DNA from: JAGNKE01 sp965230245
GTDB taxonomy: Bacteria > Pseudomonadota > Alphaproteobacteria > Micavibrionales > Micavibrionaceae
DNA: 64,000 bases
Assembly (NCBI GenBank): GCA_965230245.1
Contig: OZ246000.1
Location: 1,364,001-1,428,000 of the forward strand
Direction: 5' to 3'
Position numbers and translations under genes: made by a program. Below the pieces are notes generated by a model, which saw nothing but the letters and a program-made list of their open reading frames with translations, searched no databases and was not told the DNA's origin. This document shows positions 16,214 through 24,579 of the stretch, in pieces (position 1 is the first letter of the stretch; every line of letters starts with the position of its first letter).

Positions 16214-17632
16214 ATGCGCCGAAAGCGACAAACGAAGATTATTGCCACAATAGGGCCGGCCACGGCCAGCGAAGACATGATAGAAGCCATTTTCGAGGCA
16301 GGTGTCGATGTCTTTCGCATGAATTTTTCTCACGGCACCCACGAAGGCCATCAGGAAGTCTATGACCGGATTCGTGCGCTGGAAGAGAAAAAGAAACACC
16401 CGATTAGCATCGTCGCCGACCTGCAAGGCCCCAAACTCAGAATCGGCAAATTCAAAGACGGAAGCATCACCTTGAAAAAAGGACAGACAATCCGTTTCGA
16501 TCTTGACCCGACACCTGGTGATGAAACCCGCGTCCAGCTTCCGCACGAAGAAGTCATCAATATCATGGAGGAGGGCGACAAAATCCTTCTTGATGACGGC
16601 AAGGTGCGAGTTCGAATTATCAAAAAAGGCAAGAATTACCTTGAGGGCGAAGTCAAAACAGGCAGCAAGCTCAGCGACAAAAAGGGTTTCAACGTGCCCG
16701 GCGTAATCTTGCCGATTCCTGCGCTCACCGAAAAAGACAAAAAAGACATGGCGGCCGCCCTGGATATGGGCGTGGACTGGATCGCACAAAGCTTTGTTCA
16801 AAAACCCGAAGATGCGCATGAAGCACGAGAGCTTATCAGAGGCCGTGCCAGTCTTATGATTAAGTTGGAAAAACCGTCTGCTATCGCTCATCTCGAAGAA
16901 CTTGTAGAGATTGCGGATGCGGTAATGCTGGCACGCGGTGACTTGGGAGTGGAAATCCCGCCCGAAGATGTGCCCTCCGTACAAAAACGTGTAATCAAAA
17001 CCGTTCGTGATCGCGGCAAACCTGTCGTGGTTGCCACGCAGATGCTGGAGTCCATGATCAACAATGCACGCCCGACACGCGCTGAAGCTTCGGATGTGGC
17101 CACAGCTGTATACGACGGCGCAGATGCGGTCATGCTTTCCGCGGAAACCGCTGTCGGGGAATACCCGGTACAGGCCGTCGAAATTATGGACAGGATCGCC
17201 CGCCGCACGGAATCCGACGAAAATTATTTAGCCATGATGGAAGCAGAGCGCCCCGATGTGATCGGCGGCCCGTCCGATGCCATCACCACGGCGGCCTTCT
17301 ATGTCGCTCAAGATGTTGATGCCGTGCTGATTGTCAATTACACCATGTCCGGCTCGACAGCTCTCAGAACCGCACGTCAGCGCCCTGAAGTCCCCATCCT
17401 TTGTCTGACCCCGAATATAAAGGTGGCAAGGCGGGTGGTGCTGTCTTACGGCGTTTATCCCGTACTGGAAGCCGAAAATGCGGAAGACTTCACTGGCCCG
17501 GCCCGCCACGCGGCAAAAATCGCAAAGGAAAAAGGTCTGATCGAAAAAGGTCAGCGCTTTGTCATGACCGCGGGTGTTCCGTTTGGCGTCTCTGGCACAA
17601 CAAATATTTTAAGAATTGCTAAGGCGGAATAA
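16214..17632 (+). CDS. pyk: Pyruvate kinase
   Basis: A 472-residue glycolytic enzyme converting phosphoenolpyruvate and ADP to pyruvate and ATP. Visible are the N-terminal KIIATIGPATAS, the substrate site FRMNFSHGTHEGH, the catalytic-Lys region KLRIGKFKDGS, the signature LMIKLEKPSAIAHLEE with the metal-binding Glu, MLARGDLGVEIP and the C-terminal allosteric-type domain. Length is normal for the family. AGGGA precedes the ATG. Secreted paralogues of unknown function follow after a short gap with repeats. Confidence 0.97.
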   Translation: MRRKRQTKIIATIGPATASEDMIEAIFEAGVDVFRMNFSHGTHEGHQEVYDRIRALEEKKKHPISIVADLQGPKLRIGKFKDGSITLKKGQTIRFDLDPTPGDETRVQLPHEEVINIMEEGDKILLDDGKVRVRIIKKGKNYLEGEVKTGSKLSDKKGFNVPGVILPIPALTEKDKKDMAAALDMGVDWIAQSFVQKPEDAHEARELIRGRASLMIKLEKPSAIAHLEELVEIADAVMLARGDLGVEIPPEDVPSVQKRVIKTVRDRGKPVVVATQMLESMINNARPTRAEASDVATAVYDGADAVMLSAETAVGEYPVQAVEIMDRIARRTESDENYLAMMEAERPDVIGGPSDAITTAAFYVAQDVDAVLIVNYTMSGSTALRTARQRPEVPILCLTPNIKVARRVVLSYGVYPVLEAENAEDFTGPARHAAKIAKEKGLIEKGQRFVMTAGVPFGVSGTTNILRIAKAE

Positions 17633-17637
17633 AATTT

Positions 17638-17673
17638 TGTGTCAAAAATGTGTCAGAAATGTGTTAGTATAGT
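17638..17673 (+). promoter_or_regulatory. 11-bp direct repeats overlapping a promoter
   Basis: A TGTGTCARAAA unit occurs 2.7 times in tandem (starts 17638, 17649, 17660), so copies lie on the same face of the helix. They run directly into a -10-like TATAGT (17668-17673), 27 bp before the ATG of the next gene. This looks like a regulator-binding array. Confidence 0.45.
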
Positions 17674-17699
17674 AAATCACGTTACTAATTGAGGTCTAC

Positions 17700-18317
17700 A
17701 TGCGCACGTTTTCCACTAAGATTTTGATATTAAATCTATTTATCTGTGTGGCATCATTCCCCGCCCTGTCTCATGCCAATAAAAACGGCTACATCAAATA
17801 TACGAAAGAATACTCAATAGAAGAGGCATATGCCTTTTTTGATAAAAAACGTACACCCTTTAAAACAGACGTTTCACGTCTTTCAAAAGAAGAAAAACGT
17901 TATCTCGATCATCTTTTCTTCGTGACAGATCTGGCGCTGAAAGCACGGGTGAACATGATGCAATATTATTTTTCCGGAACGCATAAAAAACACATCGGAA
18001 CGTACAACGAAAAAATCAATGAAATCCTTGGCACCTTTACAATGATTGAATCTCCCTCCGAAGACGTAAAGGAAGTCGAAGAATTTATAGTCGGCGCGAT
18101 CCGTGACCAACAGGAATTTCTGAATGAATGGGCAAACTCAAACGGAGCTGCGTTTCATAAAATAAAAGGTAACCATAAAGACCACCTCCTTGTACAATCC
18201 AGTCACATGAAAATACAGCGTGCTTACACGAATTTGATGTTAATATATCCCGACGAACACGAATATAATCATCAGGCATTCTATGACCATTTATCAGCTT
18301 TGGATTTTATCAACTGA
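17700..18317 (+). CDS. Secreted protein, first of a tandem pair
   Basis: A 205-residue protein with a signal peptide (ILILNLFICVASF, cleavage near LSHA-NKN). The mature part is predicted helical and Lys-rich, with the blocks SKEEKRYLDHLFFVTDLALKARV, a central VKEVEEFIVGAI and the end HQAFYDHLSALDFIN. The same blocks recur in the next gene, so both come from one duplication. GAGG is about 6 bp before the ATG. I recognise no domain; a periplasmic location is the only safe inference. Confidence 0.7.
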   Translation: MRTFSTKILILNLFICVASFPALSHANKNGYIKYTKEYSIEEAYAFFDKKRTPFKTDVSRLSKEEKRYLDHLFFVTDLALKARVNMMQYYFSGTHKKHIGTYNEKINEILGTFTMIESPSEDVKEVEEFIVGAIRDQQEFLNEWANSNGAAFHKIKGNHKDHLLVQSSHMKIQRAYTNLMLIYPDEHEYNHQAFYDHLSALDFIN

Positions 18318-18936
18318 CGGAAAAAAACTGCTCAATCGGCATTCTGTAACCCAAAAGACGCTGGTATTCGTCTGTCTAATCTCAATCTTGTGCTTTGGTG
18401 TATGTCCCGTAAAAGCGGAGCCGGCAGAGATTACGATCGACAAAGCGTATAAACTCATACCACATGAAAGAACTCCGTATAAACCCGAAGAATCATCATT
18501 AAGCAGTGAGGAAAAACAATACCTGAATCATCTGTTTTTTGTGACGGACTTGTCTTTGCAAAAACGGATGATGATGTTGCATTATTTTCGAACGGGCAGA
18601 GACCCCGTCTATCTGGAAACATACAACAGAGAAATTTCAAATATTTTGTCTTCATTTAAATTAACGATCGCGCCGACAAAAACCCTGCAGGAAGTAGAAG
18701 ACACGATTGTGATTGCCATAAACCAGCAAAGAAAATTTTTCAACGAATGGCATAACAGCAGAAATATGCCCCTATACATGAGTTTGCAAAAAAATTACAC
18801 GCAAGATAAATGGGTAAAGGCCTCACATCAAAACCTGTTGAAAGCTTACTCGCTATTGATGCGGGCCTATCCGAACGAAACCGCGCATAACAAGAAGGCC
18901 TTTTATGACCACCTCTGCGCGCTTGACTTTATTTAA
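18283..18936 (+). CDS. Secreted protein, second of a tandem pair
   Basis: A 217-residue paralogue of the preceding product: EEKQYLNHLFFVTDLSLQKR, LQEVEDTIVIAI and the nearly identical end KAFYDHLCALDFI. The hydrophobic export segment (TLVFVCLISILCFGVCPV, cleavage near VKA-EPA) starts about residue 26, so it has an unusually long N-region. The ATG lies inside the last codons of the first gene (35-bp overlap in another frame), which points to translational coupling. No other good start exists before the signal peptide core. Confidence 0.65.
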   Translation: MTIYQLWILSTDGKKLLNRHSVTQKTLVFVCLISILCFGVCPVKAEPAEITIDKAYKLIPHERTPYKPEESSLSSEEKQYLNHLFFVTDLSLQKRMMMLHYFRTGRDPVYLETYNREISNILSSFKLTIAPTKTLQEVEDTIVIAINQQRKFFNEWHNSRNMPLYMSLQKNYTQDKWVKASHQNLLKAYSLLMRAYPNETAHNKKAFYDHLCALDFI

Positions 18937-18999
18937 CCAAAGGGTTGCTGCGTTCACATAAAACTGGACAACTCTAAATACGGCTGCTAATAGTCATAT

Positions 19000-19165
19000 C
19001 TTATCGCGGCATTTGAAGGATCAGCTTGCACCGCGTTAACAAAGCTAAAGCGCCACGGCTCGGTCGTAAACCGCTGTGGTATTCCTTTCGGAACGCCCGG
19101 CGGGAGATATGAATTTCCCTCGGACATTGATGAAAATTTGTTTTGAAGGCGATAGCCTTTGGAGG
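19000..19165 (+). ncRNA. Candidate structured leader RNA with H-type pseudoknot
   Basis: The 239-bp gap upstream of the histidine phosphatase gene is unusually structured. CGCGG (19005-19009) pairs with CCGCG (19031-19035); AGCTT in that loop (19023-19027) can pair with AAGCT downstream (19042-19046), giving an H-type pseudoknot like that of the SAM-II class. A nested hairpin follows (CCACGG 19053-19058 with CTGTGG 19074-19079, CGGT with ACCG inside), then TTCC/GGAA (19082-19093), and AAGGC-GATA-GCCTT (19146-19159) ends just before GGAGG. No known family is confirmed; the pseudoknot lies farther from the start codon than in typical SAM-II elements. Confidence 0.35.
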
Positions 19166-19175
19166 AATAAGACCA

Positions 19176-19901
19176 ATGCCAGCGAGCAGAATAAGAACAA
19201 TACGCGACATCTCACAAACCATCTTTGCGCCTGAACATATCTTCGTTACCCGCCATGCGGAATCGGAGGGGCAACTGGATGTAAACCAGTACAAAATCTG
19301 CGGCGACGACCATATTCCGATCACACAAAACGGCCATGCCCAAGCCTATCACGCGGGCGAAATCCTGCGCGGCCAGCCGACAATCGTCAGCTCCCTGTAT
19401 CACAGCACGTCCTTACGCGCGCAACAAACCGCGGAAGACATCGCAGGTGCACTCTATCACCGTCCGCCTGTCATCCCCGATCACCGAATAGACAAACAGC
19501 GTTTCGGCCTCTTTGACGGGCACTTCACGGATCAGGAACGCCAGTTCGCCTGCCCCGAAGGCTACGCAAAATATCAGGAAGACCTGCACAAGCTCGGCCC
19601 TATAGCCGCCCGCCCGCCCGAAGGGGAAAGCATCTTGGATGTCATCGAACGTGTCGGAAAATTCGTCAGCGAAGCAGGCACGGACGGCACGCCGCGCATC
19701 GCCGTGGTGCATGGCCTCGGCGTTTTATCAATCGAGGCCCTCCTGATGGGGCGCGATGATGACTGGCTGCTGGACGCACAAGATTCATCCGTAAACGCGG
19801 AATTGGTACACTTTTACCGTGGTACCGACGGCCGCTACCACCGCGAGGTCATAGAGGAACCCGCCTCCGGCAACGAAGTCCCCGCGCATTTCGATTTCTG
19901 A
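19176..19901 (+). CDS. Histidine phosphatase (phosphoglycerate mutase-like)
   Basis: A 241-residue cytoplasmic protein of the histidine phosphatase superfamily. Catalytic motif IFVTRHAESEG (Arg-His), phosphate-pocket Arg in SLRAQQTAEDI, acid/base Glu region RPPEGESILDV, and second His in IAVVHGLGVLSIEA. These are the complete set for phosphatase or mutase activity. The ATG at 19176 is chosen because GGAGG (19161-19165) is well placed; a TTG 33 bp upstream is also open. The substrate is unknown. The structured upstream RNA may control it. Confidence 0.85.
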   Translation: MPASRIRTIRDISQTIFAPEHIFVTRHAESEGQLDVNQYKICGDDHIPITQNGHAQAYHAGEILRGQPTIVSSLYHSTSLRAQQTAEDIAGALYHRPPVIPDHRIDKQRFGLFDGHFTDQERQFACPEGYAKYQEDLHKLGPIAARPPEGESILDVIERVGKFVSEAGTDGTPRIAVVHGLGVLSIEALLMGRDDDWLLDAQDSSVNAELVHFYRGTDGRYHREVIEEPASGNEVPAHFDF

Positions 19902-19911
19902 TAAATAATGC

Positions 19912-20700
19912 TTATTCTCTATTGGCATGTTTTAGCTCAGATTTAAGCTGCTGCATCATGCCTTCGACTTCCTCTGAAAGCGCAGAAACTGCCTTTGTCA
20001 TGACAAGGGATGATAAATCATTTTTCGTCGAATATTTATAATTACTGGGGGTAAAACTGGTTTCTTTATCGACGACAACATCGGCAGTGCCATAGGGATA
20101 TCCTTGCATAACATCTATCAAAATAGCATTAGCAAAACCCTCCGCTTCGACTTGTTCAGATGGTAAAAGATACCCCCCAATAATCGTTAAATCAGCAATC
20201 TTCAAAAGATTTCTATTACTCTCGGTCAAACTGAAAACCTCATAGATCAAAACCGCATCGAGATGTTGACGCGCTGAACCAAGCCGTATTTCGTTAATAA
20301 GAGCCAAATCATCATGGCGGTTAAGGTTCACGCTTTCCGCGGCCAGATTGGCAATCATAGGATTAACAGGAACAAACTCCCCGAAGGAATCGCCCAGAGT
20401 GTCTCGCACGCCAAGCCAGTATTCCATTTCTTCACCGGGAATTGTAGTCAGTCGTCGATCAGCGACTCGCGCTATTCCAATTCGAGCAGGAAACCGAAGG
20501 ATTGGCTCGACTGCAGCCACTTCTCGTACAAGATCATTGATCGATGCCTGAGAATCCTCCGATCTCGGTATCAGCCGATAGTCATTATAGCGGTCAAGAT
20601 AGGACGCGCCAGATGTAGTTTGTGTTGTCCTGCTGCACGAAGAGGTTAAAAACACCGTAGCAATCAAAGTTAGAGTAACGAAAAAGCGCGAATGTAACAT
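19912..20700 (-). CDS. Putative lipoprotein
   Basis: A 262-residue protein starting MLHSRFFVTLTLIATVFLTSSCSRTT: a short Arg-containing N-region, hydrophobic core and a lipobox-like LTSSC, so it is likely lipid-anchored. The ATG at 20700 has GGGAGAG upstream; nine upstream residues are open but unsupported. The mature domain has RIGIARVADRRLTTIPGEE and a two-layer alpha/beta look (LDAVLIYEVFSLTE), resembling the fold seen in small periplasmic assembly lipoproteins, but I cannot name a family. Confidence 0.7.
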   Translation of the reverse strand: MLHSRFFVTLTLIATVFLTSSCSRTTQTTSGASYLDRYNDYRLIPRSEDSQASINDLVREVAAVEPILRFPARIGIARVADRRLTTIPGEEMEYWLGVRDTLGDSFGEFVPVNPMIANLAAESVNLNRHDDLALINEIRLGSARQHLDAVLIYEVFSLTESNRNLLKIADLTIIGGYLLPSEQVEAEGFANAILIDVMQGYPYGTADVVVDKETSFTPSNYKYSTKNDLSSLVMTKAVSALSEEVEGMMQQLKSELKHANRE

Positions 20701-20754
20701 AAAGCTCTCCCAGCATTTTGAATGCAAACAGCATAAAGTTTAGTGACCGTGTTT

Positions 20755-21420
20755 TCAAGCAGACAACACATCCCGCATATCATGGAAAACCTCATCCGCG
20801 CCTACCGCCTGCAACGCTTTCGCATGCTCTTGCGGTTCATGATGCGTGCCCGTAAAGCCCCAACAGGTTGCACCCGCCGCCTTTGCTCCCGTCACACCGA
20901 CGACCGAATCCTCGAACACAAGGCAGTCCTCGGGCGCTTCTTCCATCTCGTTCATCGCAAGCAGGAAGAGATCGGGCTTCGGCTTCGGCTCGGCCATCAA
21001 CCCTGTGTAAATGTATCGATCCTCGAAATAATCAATCAGCCCCGTCATGCGCAGAGACATAAGCACGTTATTCCGCTCCCCGTTCGACACAACGCAGATT
21101 TTGCCGCGTGCCGCCGAGCTGATCACAACATCTTCGACGCCTTCGACCACTTTCATATGCTCGGGCGCAAGCTCCCGTACTTTCTTGAGGTAGCCTTGCG
21201 CCGCATCGGCCGGAAACTGAAAACCCGTCTCCGCTGTGATATTTTTTAAAATCTGGCTGAACCGAAGCCCCGTGAAATGCGTCATCGCATGATTGATATC
21301 GTAATCCAGCCCGAACCCTTGCAGCACAGACACCATGGCAAGGTTGTTCAGATACTCGCTATCGACCAGCGTACCGTCACAATCAAAGATTGTTAGATTT
21401 ATGGGAAATTTATTGCTCAT
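20755..21420 (-). CDS. HAD-superfamily hydrolase
   Basis: A 221-residue phosphatase of the phosphoglycolate phosphatase/beta-phosphoglucomutase type. The four HAD motifs are visible: nucleophile and acid DCDGTLVDS, the Ser of VVSNGERNN, the Lys of AEPKPKPD, and the acidic CLVFEDSVVGV. The cap lies between motifs I and II. Substrate unknown; FDCDGTLVDSE is typical of sugar-phosphate and phosphoglycolate phosphatases. The gene sits between a lipoprotein gene and a divergent membrane-protein gene. Confidence 0.9.
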   Translation of the reverse strand: MSNKFPINLTIFDCDGTLVDSEYLNNLAMVSVLQGFGLDYDINHAMTHFTGLRFSQILKNITAETGFQFPADAAQGYLKKVRELAPEHMKVVEGVEDVVISSAARGKICVVSNGERNNVLMSLRMTGLIDYFEDRYIYTGLMAEPKPKPDLFLLAMNEMEEAPEDCLVFEDSVVGVTGAKAAGATCWGFTGTHHEPQEHAKALQAVGADEVFHDMRDVLSA

Positions 21421-21471
21421 CTCCTTTTACGGGTATTACAATGAACATGCAAAAGCAACGGAGAATGAAAA

Positions 21472-21804
21472 ATGCCGGAAAACAGGGGTGGACTAAGTCA
21501 TCTGAGGTTTGTGCCGGGCGACCTTTATCGGGGTTTCCGCCATCAGGCAGAACATGACCGCACCATCCTTGCTGCAGAAACCGGAATGATCGGCCTCGGC
21601 TCCACCGGTTTTGCAATGCTCAACCATGCCGTTGATTGGGGACAGCAATATGCAATGGACGACAAAAGCGGCGCGATTATGCTGACTATGGTCGCCGTCG
21701 GCTTTGTCCTTGCACCGCTTGGGGCGTTGGAAAACATCCGTCAACAGGGACGGGAGGTGCGCCGCACCCGCGAACAGGAAGACCTGATCCAAACATTCGA
21801 ATAA
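21472..21804 (+). CDS. Small membrane protein of unknown function
   Basis: A 110-residue protein with a polar N-terminal third and a hydrophobic stretch AIMLTMVAVGFVLAPLGAL (about residues 69-87), ending in a charged helix (RQQGREVRRTREQEDLIQ). A second weakly hydrophobic region is around IGLGSTGFAML. GGAG lies 8 bp before the ATG. No family recognised. Confidence 0.55.
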   Translation: MPENRGGLSHLRFVPGDLYRGFRHQAEHDRTILAAETGMIGLGSTGFAMLNHAVDWGQQYAMDDKSGAIMLTMVAVGFVLAPLGALENIRQQGREVRRTREQEDLIQTFE

Positions 21805-21863
21805 AAACTGTCTAAATCACCATAATTAAGAGCCGAAATAAACGGGAAGGCGCGTCATATCCT

Positions 21864-22601
21864 TTAAATCATCGCCATACCGCCATTCACATGAATGGTC
21901 TGGCCTGTGACATAAGCGGCCTCATCACTTGCAAGATAACACGCCGCCGCCGCGATATCGTCAGGAGAACCCATGCGTCCGGCGGGAATATTCGCATTGA
22001 TCTTGTCCTTCTGATCATCGGTCAAAACTTCGGTCATGGCCGTCGCGATAAAGCCCGGCGCAATACAGTTGACCGTAATCCCGCGGCTGGCGACTTCTGC
22101 CGCCATCGCCTTGCTCCATCCGATCATCCCGGCTTTGGAGGCCACATAATTGCATTGCCCCGGATTGCCCGTAACACCGACAACGGAGGAAATATTGATG
22201 ATCCGCCCCGTGCGGCGCTTCATCATCCCGCGTTGCACGGCCTGCGCTAACTTAAATGGCGCGGTCAGATTCACATCCAGAACATCCTGCCAGTCGGAAC
22301 CGCTCATCCGCATAGACAACCCGTCGCGCGTCAGGCCCGCATTATTCACCAGAATATCAATCTGGCCCATGGCCTCGTCCGCACGCTTGATCAAATCCTT
22401 GATCGCATCTTCGGTCGACAGGTCGGCCGCCAGCACATGAACACGCTCACCAAGTTCGGAGGCGAGAGCGGAGAGCTTCTCCTCGTTCCGGCCTGAAATC
22501 CCGACCGTCGCGCCCGCACTGTGCAGAGCCGTCGCAATCGCCGCTCCGATACCGCCCGTCGCGCCCGTCACCAGTGCCGTTTTTCCTGCCAGATCAAACA
22601 T
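21864..22601 (-). CDS. fabG: 3-oxoacyl-[ACP] reductase
   Basis: A 245-residue short-chain dehydrogenase. NADPH motif GATGGIG, NNAG, catalytic Ser in NISSVVGVTG and the Tyr/Lys pair in YVASKAG are all present, and the end YVTGQTIHVNGGMAMI is FabG-specific. It reduces 3-oxoacyl-ACP in fatty acid elongation. MFDLAGKTALVTG at 22601 is the start, preceded by GGAAGAAG. Normally fabD, fabG and acpP are consecutive; here fabD is upstream on the same strand but separated by about 1 kb with an opposite-strand gene pair, and acpP is not downstream. Confidence 0.95.
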   Translation of the reverse strand: MFDLAGKTALVTGATGGIGAAIATALHSAGATVGISGRNEEKLSALASELGERVHVLAADLSTEDAIKDLIKRADEAMGQIDILVNNAGLTRDGLSMRMSGSDWQDVLDVNLTAPFKLAQAVQRGMMKRRTGRIINISSVVGVTGNPGQCNYVASKAGMIGWSKAMAAEVASRGITVNCIAPGFIATAMTEVLTDDQKDKINANIPAGRMGSPDDIAAAACYLASDEAAYVTGQTIHVNGGMAMI

Positions 22602-22759
22602 AATTCTTCTTCCTTCGCCTGTTATTTGCAATCCGTCTTTAATGGATTAAAGCGTGTCATCCCTGATGTAAAGACCGTAAGGCGGCTCGTGAAATTTTCC
22701 TAAAAAGTTTTTCAAGAGCCTCATCTTTGTTTATAGATAATGTATGGGAGGCAAAAACA

Positions 22760-22870
22760 GTGACTAATATGAGTAGTATTTCTCAATTAGACTACGCAGG
22801 GTTTAAGAAAAAGCCTGTGCGTTTAAAATCCTTTTGCAGATATTCGGTAAAACAAAATATAATTCGATAG
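22760..22870 (+). CDS. Possible 36-residue small protein
   Basis: GTG at 22760 has GGGAGG 8 bp upstream (22746-22751) and opens a 36-codon frame beginning MTNMSSISQLDYAG with a basic C-terminal half (KKKPVRLKSF). The ribosome binding site is good, but there is no other support. It lies in the 395-bp gap between fabG and the next plus-strand genes. Confidence 0.25.
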   Translation: MTNMSSISQLDYAGFKKKPVRLKSFCRYSVKQNIIR

Positions 22871-22886
22871 TAGAAGGAAATTTTAT

Positions 22887-22980
22887 TGACATTTGTCATA
22901 AGCAGGAGTAGCGTCGCGGCCTTTCTTAAGGGGGATTTAACTAAAATCCCTTGTAAATTTAAGCATTTACATAGTAAATG
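22887..22980 (+). promoter_or_regulatory. Cluster of three perfect dyads (operator-like)
   Basis: TGACA-TT-TGTCA (22887-22898), GGGATTT-N5-AAATCCC (22932-22950) and CATTTAC-ATA-GTAAATG (22964-22980) lie in tandem upstream of ATG 22997. The first overlaps a TTGACA -35-like hexamer (22886-22891). Such clustering suggests control of the downstream gene pair. Confidence 0.45.
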
Positions 22981-22996
22981 TAGGTAGTATAGACGT

Positions 22997-23164
22997 ATGA
23001 TGACAGCAGCGGAAATAAAACAAGTCTTCTACCTTGCGGCGCTCGATAACGCACAATTGCATAATCGACCTACGGTCGCGATAGATGAACGGGCATTTTA
23101 TGAGGTACTTAGTCCACTGATGGGCTATTTAGAGCAGGAAAACTACAATGAGCAATGGGCCTGA
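22997..23164 (+). CDS. 55-residue protein coupled to the next gene
   Basis: A short frame from ATG 22997 to TGA 23162-23164, beginning MMTAAEIKQVFYLAALDN and ending YLEQENYNEQWA. It overlaps the next gene by 17 bp, which implies translational coupling and supports that it is real. Predicted helical, mildly acidic, with no membrane segment and no family recognised. Three dyads stand upstream. Confidence 0.55.
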   Translation: MMTAAEIKQVFYLAALDNAQLHNRPTVAIDERAFYEVLSPLMGYLEQENYNEQWA

Positions 23165-23576
23165 AAAACCACAGCTAACAGCACTCCTGGAATTACTGCG
23201 CTCTGCGGTAACCGAAGCGTTTTCTAAGGAATACAATCCTGAAAAAGCCGAGGAACGCAGAGAGCTGACAAACGCTATTCAGGGTATATTTGAAAAGGCG
23301 GAGCCGAACGAACACGGCATAGTTGAGATTGATTTCGAAGATTTTCACAAATTAAACAAACACACGGATGTTATTCGTGACGCCGCGGACATTCAACAAC
23401 GTTTCATGGGAAATGTCGGTCTGGCGATGAACTTGCGTTCGGTTGCTGATGCGATTGACAAGATGCAGCAACAGCAATGGTATCCAAGTGCTGATCAAGA
23501 TCATGTTCTTGGGGCAAATCTGGAACTCGACGAAGATGCCGAGATCACTGTCGGAACGGCTGCACAGCCCGCTTAA
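23148..23576 (+). CDS. Acidic cytoplasmic protein of unknown function
   Basis: A 142-residue protein, acidic and predicted helical (LLELLRSAVTEAFSKEYN, DAADIQQRFMGNVGLAMNL), with no signal peptide or membrane segment. GCAGGA lies about 10 bp before the ATG. With the coupled 55-residue frame it forms a two-gene unit inserted between fabD and fabG on the opposite strand, ending in its own terminator. Size and coupling recall toxin-antitoxin pairs, but I see no toxin fold and make no such claim. Confidence 0.6.
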   Translation: MSNGPEKPQLTALLELLRSAVTEAFSKEYNPEKAEERRELTNAIQGIFEKAEPNEHGIVEIDFEDFHKLNKHTDVIRDAADIQQRFMGNVGLAMNLRSVADAIDKMQQQQWYPSADQDHVLGANLELDEDAEITVGTAAQPA

Positions 23577-23605
23577 TCACCTGTTCATATAAAAAGAAAA
23601 ATGTA

Positions 23606-23630
23606 AAAGCCGCATAACGTGGCTTTTTTT
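23606..23630 (+). terminator. Intrinsic terminator
   Basis: AAAGCCGC (23606-23613) pairs with GTGGCTTT (23619-23626, one G-T wobble), followed by a T run to 23630. It ends the 22997-23576 unit and abuts the fabD stop. Confidence 0.8.
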
Positions 23631-24579
23631 ATGCCTCGTTCAACGCGGCAATAAGAGTTTCGACCTCTTCGGGTGTTTCGGCATTCAGTGACGTAACAGA
23701 TTTATCGATACGTCGTGTCAAACCGCTCAAAACCTTACCCGACCCTAACTCAACCAACGTATCAACACCCTGAGAAGCCATCCACTGAACGGACTCGCGC
23801 CAGCGCACCATTCCGGTGATTTGATCGACGAGAAGGTTACGCAAAGTATCGGGATCTGTTTCCGCCTGCGCTGTAATATTCGTGACAACAGGCAAAGCAG
23901 GAGCGGAAAATTCAGCGCTGTTAAGAGCATCACGCATAACCTCTGCTGCCGGCTCCATCAACTTGCAATGAAACGGCGCACTCACAGGCAACATCACCGC
24001 ACGTTTCGCGCCGCGCTCTGTGGCCAGCGCAACCGCCCGTTCAACCGCCGCCTTGTGCCCGCTGACAACAACTTGCCCAGTCGAATTATCATTTGCCGCA
24101 TCACAGATATCGGAGTCTGCCGCGCTTTTGACGATGTCCTGTACATCGGGAAGATCAAGACCGAGGACCGCCGCCATAGCGCCGACGCCGACAGGAACGG
24201 CTTTTTGCATGGACTGGCCGCGAAGCTTTAAGAGTTTCGCAGTGTCTTCGAGCTTAAGAGTACCCGCCGCCGTCAGAGCGGAGTATTCCCCTAAGGAATG
24301 TCCCGCCACATAAGCGCCTTTCTCGGCCAGGGAAATGCCGCCCGTTTTTTCTAGAACGCGAACAACCGCAATGGAAACCGCCATCAACGCGGGCTGCGTG
24401 TTTTCTGTGAGATTCAGGTCATCCTCAGACCCCTCGAAAATAATCTTGCTCAATTTTTGTGAAAGCGCATCGTCAACGGCCTCGAAAACCTCGCGGGCTT
24501 CCGCATACTGTTCGGCCAGTTCCTTACCCATGCCGATCTTCTGTGATCCTTGTCCCGGAAAAACAAATGCACGTTTCAT
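23629..24579 (-). CDS. fabD: Malonyl-CoA:ACP transacylase
   Basis: A 316-residue enzyme that loads malonyl groups onto acyl carrier protein. The start FVFPGQGSQKIGMGKEL, nucleophile elbow GHSLGEYSAL (Ser) and catalytic His in VSAPFHCKLMEP are present, and length is typical. MKRAFVFPG (24579) is the start; AGGA lies about 9 bp upstream, and a longer frame to 24615 adds no conserved residues. See fabG for the unusual spacing. Confidence 0.96.
   Translation of the reverse strand: MKRAFVFPGQGSQKIGMGKELAEQYAEAREVFEAVDDALSQKLSKIIFEGSEDDLNLTENTQPALMAVSIAVVRVLEKTGGISLAEKGAYVAGHSLGEYSALTAAGTLKLEDTAKLLKLRGQSMQKAVPVGVGAMAAVLGLDLPDVQDIVKSAADSDICDAANDNSTGQVVVSGHKAAVERAVALATERGAKRAVMLPVSAPFHCKLMEPAAEVMRDALNSAEFSAPALPVVTNITAQAETDPDTLRNLLVDQITGMVRWRESVQWMASQGVDTLVELGSGKVLSGLTRRIDKSVTSLNAETPEEVETLIAALNEA

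Noticed and set aside
22997..23576. Toxin-antitoxin pair
   Set aside because: Size and overlap fit, but neither product shows a known toxin or DNA-binding motif.
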